The notes beneath the pieces are model-generated. The model was not told the origin of the DNA, did no database searches, and saw only the letters and a list, made by a program, of their open reading frames with translations. 64,000 bases of DNA, taken from assembly GCA_950022655.1 (NCBI GenBank), contig OX465579.1:133394118-133458117 (forward strand), read 5' to 3'. The position numbers and the translations under genes were made by a program. Source of the DNA: Alentia gelatinosa (lineage: Eukaryota > Annelida > Polychaeta > Phyllodocida > Polynoidae). Shown here piece by piece: positions 51,401 to 61,704 of the stretch; position 1 is the first letter of the stretch; each line of letters begins with the position of its first letter.

Positions 51401-51900
51401 CACAGGCGAGCTACATTGCATGACGTCACGTCCGGTGCGCCAATGCCCCGGCAACGCTGAGGTCATAAGGGCTGTCTATTTCGCCCCACTAAATACTCGT
51501 TAATGGGAGATAAACGTCGGCTCCAATACGCCGTCCGTCCATCGCCAGCTCCGAGCGGCTCCGAACAGCTCGGAACTGCTCGGAGCATCTCGGGCGAACT
51601 GTGTGGGTTAATCCTAATAGGAATGACAGCCGGAATGTGAACTGAGCGATAAAGAAAGTCGTATCCGCCCCCACTGCCGACCCTCCTGGCCTGGAGCCGG
51701 GCAGGGGTGTCTGTATGTCAGTGCAAGGCAGTGTGTGCCACCTCCAGTTAGAATTCAATCACTCCGACTGATACATTGTGTGAACGGAGCCCGCCCGCAG
51801 TTGGGAGCCATTCCTAAACGACACACAGCACGCACATAAATAGACGAAGCAGTGCCAATGACGGCAATGCGTACTTATTGCGTTGGCGTACATATTTATG
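51400..51900. promoter_or_regulatory. CpG-rich island with clustered palindromes
   Basis: Contains CATGACGTCACGTCC (CRE word TGACGTCA, about 51420-51427) and the hairpin GCTCCGAGCGGCTCCGAAC / AGCTCGGAACTGCTCGGAGC at 51548-51586, plus GGTTAATCC. An 89-codon minus frame (51758-51489) crosses it but has no family features. Likely regulatory DNA; target gene unknown. Confidence 0.35.
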
Positions 51901-53639
51901 TGATACGGTAATGATGAAAGCTAACGAGAATGGCCTGAGGGCCCAAAAGAAGGAGCGTTAATGTCTATATACGGCGGCCCCACATTAGAGCCATACACTG
52001 GGAGCGAATACACTCTGCCTATTGATAGAAATTGCTTCTGTGAGGTTTGTCCGGGACCTGAATACGCACCCAATACAAAGGCGAGAGTGAGTGAGAATCC
52101 CAATAAGAATTGAGGGGTTCGGATATAGGTTTCCTGTACATACACCCTAAAATACGTCTTACCTGTCGTTATTTGACATATCTTACATAGTAAAATGCCA
52201 AAGCAGAAAAGAATTACTTTTGAAGCATGCAGTCTGAGTTCGTGTTTTATAGTGTTTTTTTCTTTGATAAAACGCAAAAAAAAATCATACAAGCACGAAA
52301 ATATAAAACACGCTACCTCTATTTTGAATTCATACATTTTTCCGTGATTGCTTAGGAAGACTGTTACATCAAATTCGAGTTGACAACCATGATTAGGCCA
52401 AGATAATGCAATGGGACTGAGGTCTATAAAATGATACTCATACCCTACTCTGCTTGTTTCCCCCTCACAAAGGTTATATGGATTTCATATTTAACGCATG
52501 GCACTTTTGCCATCTCTTCTGAAATGTAGTTTGAGCATGTATGCATGTTTCAATATTAGTGGCTACAAGTTCAATATTCGTTATACCGTTGTATATACTT
52601 ATAGTATATTGTTTCTACAAGTGGACTCATATCATAGCTGTTCGAAGTGTAACCAATGTCTTATGTGTCAGGAAAAAAGTTCAGATTTGGAATATTTTGT
52701 TATGAAACCATTCTGGTTCTATGTTCCTTGTCTTCAAGTTATTTCGGTGTGTACTGCATCAAATTATTCAAGGAGGCGGACAGAAGATTTGAAATACACT
52801 GAAGCAAAAGGTTTCCTGCAAAAATCACATACATGACAGATGCAGACTAATACGACCAGCGCATCATGGTGACGGTCGTATTCACGGGAGTCTATAGTGC
52901 AGGATTGAGATCGTGGCAGCATTTCATGTTTCTCCTCAATATCACGGATTCTCTAAAGTAAAACCAGAAAGGACATGTTAATCACACACTCTAGGTTCTC
53001 AATAGAAAATTCCGAGCATATTGGGCTGGCATCCAGCAGGCGTGGACCAAACTGCTACGATCCCTGAGACACTGAAAGCACGGGGCATAGCCGGAAGTCA
53101 GGCACGCGTCTGCGCAGTCACGGGCTTCCTGTGCAAACCCCTTTTTCTGCTGTAAGCAATAACGTCCAATCATTCGTCATTCCCTGTGGACAGTGTAAAG
53201 GGGCTAGCCTCCACTGATTACAATTTCCTCAGAGGAAGGACTGTAGGGTCCGTGATGGATGCAAACACAGTAAACACAGTATTGGGCACGAATCTGTTTT
53301 CTGTAGGGAGCTGCTCTGTTTATTATAGTGTTCTGGACAATCTATAATCTATTTAAGGGCTATCAAGATAAGGTAATTTGGTGTGTATTGTAGGTAATAA
53401 TGCATCATTACACTTATTGTTACCATCTGGAATCAATGGACAGGAACAAATCAATGGACATGACTTCATGAATTCTGACAAATCCGAAATGAGGCGGCGT
53501 GCCTTAGTGGGTTGGCAAATATTGGCAGACTAGCCAGCTTAATGAACGGATAGAGGCTGCACTGATATGTGATCGGGATGCCGGAGCTACTCAGTTGTGC
53601 CATGAATTGAAACCGTAAATACAAGCCGGAAGACCCAAC

Positions 53640-53960
53640 CCACAACTCCAGCCCCCGTCCCTCATGGTGCCCGCCGTTCATATCGCCCTCCCCCAACAGA
53701 CCGCCCGCCCTGTAGCCTTCCTCCCACACCCGCCACCCACCTCCTCCTGTCCTGCGCCCACCACCACTTGCAGATCCTCATCCCATCCCGCCTAACTTCG
53801 CATCGCGTGCCAGACGCCACTTCGCCGGAAGTAGCCGTGTCGGGTTGCCAGCCAAGGGCGTGCGCTGATGACGTTAGGTGTCACCGTGAGACCATGGGGT
53901 GACAGGCGAGAGCGAGCGAGACTGGGCGAGTCGGTGCCCAGCCATGGGTTATTATTTGTA
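53640..53960. promoter_or_regulatory. GC-rich island with ETS word
   Basis: Pyrimidine-rich CCGCCC blocks, then CGCCGGAAGTAG (about 53822-53833, an ETS core) and TGATGACGTTAGGTG. Adjacent sequence is AT-rich. No exon recognised. Confidence 0.3.
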
Positions 53961-54468
53961 ATATGCAGACGGTTTGAGGTAGACGTGGGGTTGGTGAGTA
54001 TGTGAGGCAGTCTCGTTGATGTTTTGCGGACTGTATTTCATACAAGTCACGTACAGAGAAGTGATTCTGTTAGACCTGCTAATGTGAATATATCACGGAA
54101 GCGGAAAGATAAGGTTCCCGGCTCCCCGTCTGCCTGTAATACGTCTTCTGACTGTCAATTTATGTCTGGGCATCTTTGAAAGCTGCGGCCTGGCAATTAA
54201 AGCATCGGCCTGTTTTGCATTGTCATCCCAATGCTGTACAGACGCACTGTGTAAAACGTGAGACGCGTACAACTATGTGCGCAAATCTATTCGTATGTGT
54301 CTCTGTAGCGGCACTATACTTTCGCTTAGATCTGTGAAGAAAGAATCATTATAGAACCCGTAAATATAGAGATTTTTTTTTAAAGGTTTTTATTTATACT
54401 GCAGTTTAGGTTAGGTTCGGTTTACGATCCTATCTTCCACCTACTCCAGTCTAGGGAGATACATAGTT

Positions 54469-54565
54469 AGTGTGACTGAATAGAATTTGTTCTGAGATAT
54501 TTTGGTCGGAAATACTCCGATTTTCCAATCAAAATATCGAGGAACAGATAGAATTCAGTCACACT
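54469..54565. repeat. 97-nt long hairpin (MITE or microRNA-like)
   Basis: AGTGTGACTGAAT (54469-54481) is the exact reverse complement of ATTCAGTCACACT (54553-54565). Pairing continues inward through GTTC and GATATTTTG to GG-AAA, about 35 of 44 positions plus wobble pairs, closing on a loop of about 10 nt near 54515. The outer 13 bp are perfect. A nearby AGTCACACTCACTGTGACT (54557-54575) is a second palindrome sharing the right end. No TSD is obvious. Confidence 0.6.
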
Positions 54566-55789
54566 CACTGTGACTCTATATTATTATATGCCTAAAGATA
54601 ATTAGAAATGCTATTTTAAAACTCACTCTGTCATCATCTCATCTTACAGTTAGACACATGAATCCCCGAACATTCACCTTATCGGTAGCTCATGGGTATA
54701 GCCATTCAATCGACAGCAATCGAAAATAACATTTCGCTATTTTAAGGTATAATAATACGAAAGGAGGCCGACTGTAGTTGTAGATTAAAAAATACTTGGT
54801 ACAATTATCAATAATCTAATTTACAACTGAAACGCATATTTTCGGACGTACAGGTACTTTGTTTCCGTATATAACCCAAACTGATTGTTGTCCCCAATGA
54901 TCATCATCTTGAACAACGCGGTTCTATGTCTGCAACACTTAATATTTTCAATGGCAATGCCAGACGGTATCATTGATGCTACGTTCAGACCCCATACTGG
55001 TCTCAGCTAGGAATATTTCCAAGTGTCACAGAAATGGTCCCTATTCTCAAGAGGCAATCCCTCAGGCTTATGGTCTTTTGTAATCCCATTCAGATCTAGA
55101 CAACTAAGACATATTTATCCCACAAACCTTTCCATGCGAAAGTCCAGTGATTTTTCCTCCAAACAGCGATCGCCCCAAGCTTTTGCTAAATGGACTTATC
55201 ACATAAAACAGCTTTCAAGACATCTCCTAAATGGGATTACGAGACAATCTCCTCCACAAAGGCACCGTTCTTGTCGGCTAGGTTGAGAAAAGGTCAGCAA
55301 CCTCCTCGGGCCGTCCGCCAGAAAGAATCGTCTTGGCGAAGGGTTGCCTGAAATCCATATGTTATTCAATGTTGCCAAACTAAATGTGTACATATAGCAT
55401 GAGTGTCTCTTAGGTCATTTACGCCAATTGTTCCAATGAAAATTACAAAGATATAGATATATTTGGAATTCATGCATAGGATATTCTTTCTGACGAACTA
55501 TCAAAATATCATATAACAGACATTCAATCCTAAAAACCGTGTTATGAAGGAGTCTGAATAATATAAAAAAACTATGATGCTCGTTCCTGTCCTTTTTCTG
55601 GCCATGATATGTAATGCTAAAAGGGATAACGGTCAAAGGATTTTGCCCAATTTCAAAGTGGTTTGGTAGCTGTGGCTATGGGTGTGTCAGGGCTGTAGCT
55701 GTGGATGTGGGTATAGCTGTTGGTATGTGGTAACTGTGGCACTGTACGTGTGGATGTGGCTTTGTGTCAATGTGCGTGTCAGTACGACT

Positions 55790-56140
55790 TGAGGGCGGCT
55801 TTAGACAAAGAGCACCTCTGCGCCCAGCAAAATCCCCAGTAGTATACACAAACAGGCAAGCGGCTCAAGCAGCGCTAACTAGCGGGCGGGTGAGCAACTC
55901 GCAGCTCGGGGGCGCTTGGCTGACCGCTGTACTGCTCATCACCGAGCATCTCCGCCGGGAGCACCGCCCGCGGGCCCCGTGAACGGTCTCCCGGATCCCG
56001 ATAAAGCCGCCCGCCCTTTTGTCAATGTCTCCCCTGAAAACACTTACGGTTTAAGTCGTGGGGGCCGGGGACGGGTCCAGGAGGGTTGGGGGTTGGAGCC
56101 GGGAGAGCCGTAACCCGTATGTCGTGTGGGTGGTGTAGGT
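55790..56140. promoter_or_regulatory. CpG-rich island
   Basis: Open in two + frames (55764-55982, 55916-56113) only because it is GC-rich. Contains GCGGGCGGGTGAGC and CCGCCCGCGGGCCCCG. Preceded by a GTGGATGTGG/GGCTATGGGTGTG-rich stretch (55665-55770). No protein match and no clear TATA box. Confidence 0.3.
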
Positions 56141-56982
56141 CCGTAAACTACCTGATGCTATCTGCTCCATTCCTCCCAGCGCAGATTTACGTCAATCCCA
56201 GAGCGAAGTTAAACTACATCAATCCTCCTGTTTGGCCCCTCAGTCTAGCACAGCCTCTATTCTGGGAACACTCACTAGGAAAGCCCCCCGCGCAACCAAC
56301 ATCCAAGCCCCTAATCTGTCCATGAATAAACCACGTGGATTTATTCCAAGGCACGGCCTTATTTAAGCATAAGCTTATTTTTCTGGGAAGGTCGTTCTAC
56401 ATCCCTGGTAGTGGATTATTGACATCTCAATATACGACAATAAAGTAAGAAGAATAAGATATAATGGGTTTACAAAACGCGTAAGACTGCAGAACATCAA
56501 CAAAGGACAATATGGGTGAAAAGTCTATCCAATATGTACTTTTCGAGGATGAATATGCTCGCTTTCACTTGATATGATCAAGACGGTTGATATCAGACAC
56601 GAACAAAGCAACTTGTTTCCAAGTCTCATACTGACATCATCTGACCACTTTAAAAAGATAACATGATCTGAACAACGCTTTCGAGATCACCACAACGCAA
56701 TCAGAATCATGTTTTTTCAATAATGATCTACATAATAGCTCTGATGAAATTAGCCTGGAAGCATGGCCTATTTACTCGTTTATCAGGCCAGGTATCGCCT
56801 GCCATTTTCTAGTGCATTGTGGGATACTATTAAGCTGGTACTTGACTAATACTAGTAGTCCATCTAGGAACCCTTCCCTGCTTCGCGGTACCTAAATCTG
56901 TAAATTTTTAGGGAAAAGTTATCTTTTACCTTTTGAAAGGTTGCCATTTCTTTATTTTTTAGTGTAATTCATTTTAAACCAG

Positions 56983-57037
56983 TATATATAAATATATATG
57001 TATATATATATATGTATATATATGTATATATATATAA
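56983..57037. repeat. TATA/TATG microsatellite
   Basis: Imperfect TA repeats with interspersed TATG over about 55 bp. Confidence 0.9.
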
Positions 57038-58127
57038 GGTATTTGGGGGATCTCGAGAGGAAAGGAAGTTGTGCTGGTTCCCCAGCAGCTGCAAATGACC
57101 GGGGAGGCAGCATAAGTTCAAGGTTGCATCAAATCAGGAAATACCTGTCACTTTTATTTAATTAGACATTAAACCAGTCTATGCTGAAAGAGAGCTGAGA
57201 GGACTAGACTCTCCCTAAATGATGTCAATTTTATTGATTTTATGAAATTCAAGTGGGTTGAAAATCATAAAAAGAAACAGACGCAGTCAATTTGTTAGAT
57301 TTGGTTGTTATTGAATCAAGTGGTATATAGGATGGTAGGTGGAGTGAACCAAGAGCTGTCACAACAAGGAATCAGGTCCAAAAGAATCAGAAGGAAAATT
57401 GTAGAAGACAGAAACTAGACGATGTTCACCAGAAGACATTCGCACTTTACAAATAGAACACAAAATGTATACACAACTACGTAGTTAGTGGATACTTCCC
57501 ATTGCCCCTTCATCCAATCAATTTTGGACGATCGAAAGGCGTTACCCTATCTATATACGCGATATTTCTATTCTGTCGCCTACATGCATAGGTCTGATTA
57601 CTAGGGCTCGACATAGCACTGTGTGAGAGTAGCAAACAGTCAGACAATAAAATTGTGGTCAGGTCGTGTTTCTAGTCATAGGTATCTGATAGTCTTTCTG
57701 CCTCGAGATGTCATCACCCACTGACCCCTCCTTAGAATCAGAAGAAATAGCCATTTAGATTTGTTTTGATATATATTATCAAACCCCTATGATTTTATTT
57801 AATTGTTTGATATATAAAGCAATGTATTAAAATGCAACAATCCTCAGCAACAAATTTAAGCCCGTGAACTACTTCCTTATGTCATTTCAATTCCGGTACA
57901 ACAGGTAAGTCCAATATTTCACACGGATTGCATATGAAAGACTTCTATGATCATTCATTAGGCCTTTCCAGGTGAGAATATCTGATGGTTTCATGTACAC
58001 GAAGAACGAGAATGACTGTCGGCATTATTTAGGCATTCATGACAAATTCAACAATTTTGTCAATAAATACAGGAAAAAGACGAGATTTCATATTCAAGAT
58101 GAGGAAATATATAACATATATGTGGAA

Positions 58128-58130
<3 letters not shown>

Positions 58131-58176
<46 letters not shown>
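58131..58176. repeat. (AT)23 microsatellite
   Basis: 46 bp of perfect AT repeat. It produces the Tyr-Ile run at the end of a chance open frame (57972-58181). Confidence 0.95.
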
Positions 58177-58178
<2 letters not shown>

Positions 58179-58789
58179 TGAGATTTTGTAGGTCACGTGG
58201 CAATGGACATTTTAGTGAATGCCTTCTGAGAGATTGGGCTAGTTTAACTACTTTGCTAAATTCATTCTATCATGAATCTTCTCTTCGACGTGACTATGAC
58301 TGGTTGATTACATGCGATTTACGCCCAGGTATAGAGATCAGTTGTCTGTATTTTTATTTATTTTTCGTTTATTGAAAATTTCAATTTCTACAATAGTAGT
58401 TCTTCCAGTTGGAACAGGAGAAAAGAAAAGCAAAACACAAGGACAAGGGTAGAAAAAAATTAAGGACAATTGGTTGGCATAGAAGCTAGGTAAGTCCGCT
58501 GATCATGGCCTGTATACAGTATAGCGTAAGGTCCAGTATGTTCTTATAGACTTATATTTGTTTACTGGTGATCCAATATATGACATGAATTTAGGAAGAA
58601 ATCTCCCCCTACACATTTACCGAGGTGAGAGTTTCCACACCACATAGACATGGTATGAGAACGACTGACCTTTGATATAGCAGTAAATCTACTACTGCTT
58701 GGGGTGAAGGAAAAAGACACAGACAACTTTACTTCTAGGTATAGAGAGAAGCAAAAGTTATTTGTGTTGACGCAGAGTAACACACGAAC

Positions 58790-59110
58790 AATACTTGGCG
58801 CCTGGTCTCAAGCACAGGGGGCGTCATTGGGCGGAGTGGAAATCAACCCGGACTGTAGCCCCCACCCCTAACTCGCACACCCTGACATCTTGTTGCCACC
58901 AATCAGACTGACCACTCCATCATCACACCCTGAGGACATAACGGCTTCAGGCAAAGAGTGTAGGGGACTTGCCGCTAGTTTTTTCGCCTACAGGTCCTTG
59001 AGCCGTCCTTTAACGCCGACCACTGCTGATTACTGGCAGGCGGGGAGCAGCACATACATGGCTTCGTTCCCGGAAGTCACAGGCCAGCCTTACCGGTTAA
59101 GCCCCTAGTG
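58790..59110. promoter_or_regulatory. GC-rich island
   Basis: Includes GGGGGCGTCATTGGGCGGAG (58817-58836: CRE half site and GC box) and CCCGGAAGTCAC (about 59069-59080, an ETS core). No supported exon, although a 72-codon + frame crosses it. Confidence 0.3.
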
Positions 59111-59449
59111 CCAGGGCCAGAGAGGTAATAGGCTCGAGGCAATTTCTTGGCTAAAGTGGCGTTCCAACACATGACTGGGTCTGAAGTTTCAATTAGGGAA
59201 GGTGACAACTTTTTCATTATTTTTCATACCTTGACCGATAGCTACGGTTGGAGCATTATTGATATGTTGTATGGTGATAAGTTACATCCAATATGATATA
59301 TGTAATATATATGTACGACGACTTAAGAAACCTTCCTCTAGACAGATCATAAAATGTACCCTTATCATTTCACCCACTACGGCTTATTCTCTGCGTACCA
59401 CTCACCACTCCCTTCAAGCCACCCATCAAGAGGCAACCCATTCGTCAGC

Positions 59450-59960
59450 ATGTAGATTCCGAGCGGCCCCCGACAAGCTGCCCCGAGTTTCTACTGGTAC
59501 CATCCGGTACCTTCCCGCCTCTCCTTCACCCCCACCCTCCCCATCAGACCCCAGTCTCCATAGGGGTAGGTATCCACACCCACATCCCTGAACCACATCC
59601 AGTGCAGAAGCCCCGGGCTAGTCACGTGATCCGATTTCACCTGGTCACGTGACCGGAAGTCCCGCCTGATTACGACTTGGCGCTGCGGGCGATGGGGGCG
59701 CCCCTGGCGGCAGGCTGGCGTCTTGGACGCTGGAGGAGGAGGGGGAGGAGAAAGAGCTGGGGGTATGTGTGAGACGGTAGCCTGCCGTCGTAGAACACAG
59801 AGATCGATATAATTCGATTTACCGCGCGCTGAGTGTGTTATTACAGCAGTGACACGCCGGCCGCACCCTGTCCTCCCACAGTGCCCCGCGGTGGCCCGCG
59901 CCGTCAACAAAACTGCCTCATTCTGTCACGTGTGCGGGAGTAGCAGTAGCGAAGGGCGGA
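59450..59960. promoter_or_regulatory. GC-rich island with three CACGTG E-boxes and ETS
   Basis: GTCACGTGAT at 59621-59630, the 12-bp palindrome GGTCACGTGACC at 59643-59654 overlapping CCGGAAGT (59653-59660), and GTCACGTG at 59925-59932. GTCACGTGAC is the palindromic E-box bound by USF and MiT/TFE (TFEB, CLEAR) factors; ETS next to it is common in housekeeping promoters. A 139-codon minus frame (59910-59491) is Pro-rich with no family match. This is the best promoter candidate in the right half; the gene may start here and lie beyond the window or have exons I cannot see. Confidence 0.45.
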
Positions 59961-60004
59961 GGATACCACGCGTCCATTTGGAGACAGACGTGATCATGAC
60001 AAAG

Positions 60005-60170
60005 TTCAGCACACGATACCACGAAATTCCCTGGCAACTGCGTTAAATGAAACCATATTAGTCCTTGATCACTATGCTATGCTTAACCACCGCAGTACAC
60101 GATCCCACAGAAATTCCTAACCACCGTGGTACACGATATCACATTAATCCCGGACTACTGCTGTACACGC
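60005..60170 (+). repeat. Degenerate ~33-bp repeat
   Basis: Units with AACCACCG(C/T)(A/G)GTACACGAT and CCACAGAAATTCCT at 60083 and 60117 are adjacent and clear. Weaker relatives lie at 60005 and 60150. It flanks the E-box island. Confidence 0.6.
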
Positions 60171-61598
60171 AGGAAGAATGTTTAAAATTGTCTCGTATAT
60201 ATACAAATTCAATATGCAAGCACAATATTACCTATCCACTTATTGAAATACTGACCCATCTTCGATTTCTGATATCCATTAGGTAAAGTTAGACCCAATG
60301 TATTACCAATGCACAGAGTATCAGGTGTTATAGGAATGTTGCGTCTTTGTGGATCATTTTACTCCGTCAGCCTTTCCAAATGCAACACATCATTAAGCAA
60401 AATATATTTCTTGGAAATATAAAGTTTGTGTGTTGTAGTAAAATTAAAGAATGAAGACATTTCCTTTCAGAACGTATTGTGTGACACCCATACTTTGTAT
60501 TTACAACATAATGCATGGAACTTGCAGATGCAATGATAGCTTGTGTGTGCAATGATTTTCAATGAATCCAAATTGAACCAAGTGGAGTTTGTTACAATGG
60601 GCCCACGTCAGATAGGCCAAAAGATGAACTACACTTGAATACAACTTCCATCTAACCATACATAAGTCAATAATAGCTAGAACCTCAAACCTGACCAGTG
60701 GTGTATCCACTAGGAAGTATATTTTCAACTAGGGAACTCTGCATTGAGATTCCGGACATGCTACATTTTTCTTGGTTTGACTTAGTGAGCCCCGTTTTAT
60801 GTCATCTGGGTAATCAAAGACCGGTCACTTGTAGTGTTGTCTAAGGCAGGATGTGTGCAGGTTCTTGTCTCTACATCGTGTTTCCTTCTCAGAAAGGATT
60901 ACTTACGATTTATGCGCTCACTCCGGACTGAGGAACAAATCCTTCAGAAGGAGTAGAGTTGGCTTCATGGAAATCTAGTCCGTTCTCTGAGATTGCTTCT
61001 GGCCAAAGAGAATCAAAGGCTGCCTTGCGCACTGACTCAAAGTCTCCTTAGGGCTTGGACTGCTGGCACCGAGGTGCACCCTCTGGGTCAACAAGTGCAG
61101 AACTAGCATGTTGTGCAAATTTCTACACTCTTTTACTGCTGGAACTATATTCTGTAAATCACTTGACGCGGTTGGGTTATTAATCCGTGTACACCACCCA
61201 CTTGCGAGGATGTAGGCAGTTGTAATGAGGTTGCCTGTCGTGTTCGGATGACATCGTTTTCTGACCGCAATCCAAATTCATGATCTGATTCACAATGTAC
61301 ACCGTCTTGGGAATCCATTTCTCCCAGGGTAAACAATATAACTTTGACTAAATGTGTATCCTTCGCATGTTTTCATGTTATTTTGGGTTGATTTGTACCC
61401 AAAACAGGATGCCAGTTAAAGAAAATTAAAAAAACTTAACCACAAAGTCTAGTTTTTCAAGTGAAAGTAACCAAGAGCAGATGAAAAGCGCCAACACGAC
61501 ATCCTTAGTGTCACCTGGTGTAACCCAAAAAAAATTAGACCTCGGATTCATACCCGCATAAACCTAGTTTATATATATACTACACATATATCAATTCA

Positions 61599-61704
61599 TC
61601 CTACCCTCATATAAATCTCCATAGACTTAACATGGTGTGACTGAATCTCACGATTGTGCCATAAAATATTTGAATACCACGTGTGGCATATGAAGTTAAA
61701 ACAT
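61599..61704. mobile_element. Truncated second copy of the TA MITE
   Basis: Begins TCCTACCCTCATATAAATCT and shares CCATAGACTTAACATGGTGT-like and TGTGCCATAAAATATTTG words with 18181-18307. The right inverted terminus is missing. The order of matches is preserved, so this is the same family 43 kb away. Confidence 0.65.

Noticed and set aside
51921..52337. 138-codon minus-strand open frame
   Set aside because: Hydrophobic start but no recognisable family, no splice context and ordinary AT-rich composition.
52498..52836. 112-codon + frame with a CxxCxxCxxC cluster
   Set aside because: The Cys cluster does not match LIM, RING or other finger spacing, and the surrounding frame looks random.
57972..58181. 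69-codon + frame ending in a Tyr-Ile run
   Set aside because: The end is an (AT)n microsatellite and the rest has no recognisable feature.
59491..59910. 139-codon minus-strand open frame
   Set aside because: Pro/Arg-rich product of a CpG island, open in other frames too, with no family resemblance.
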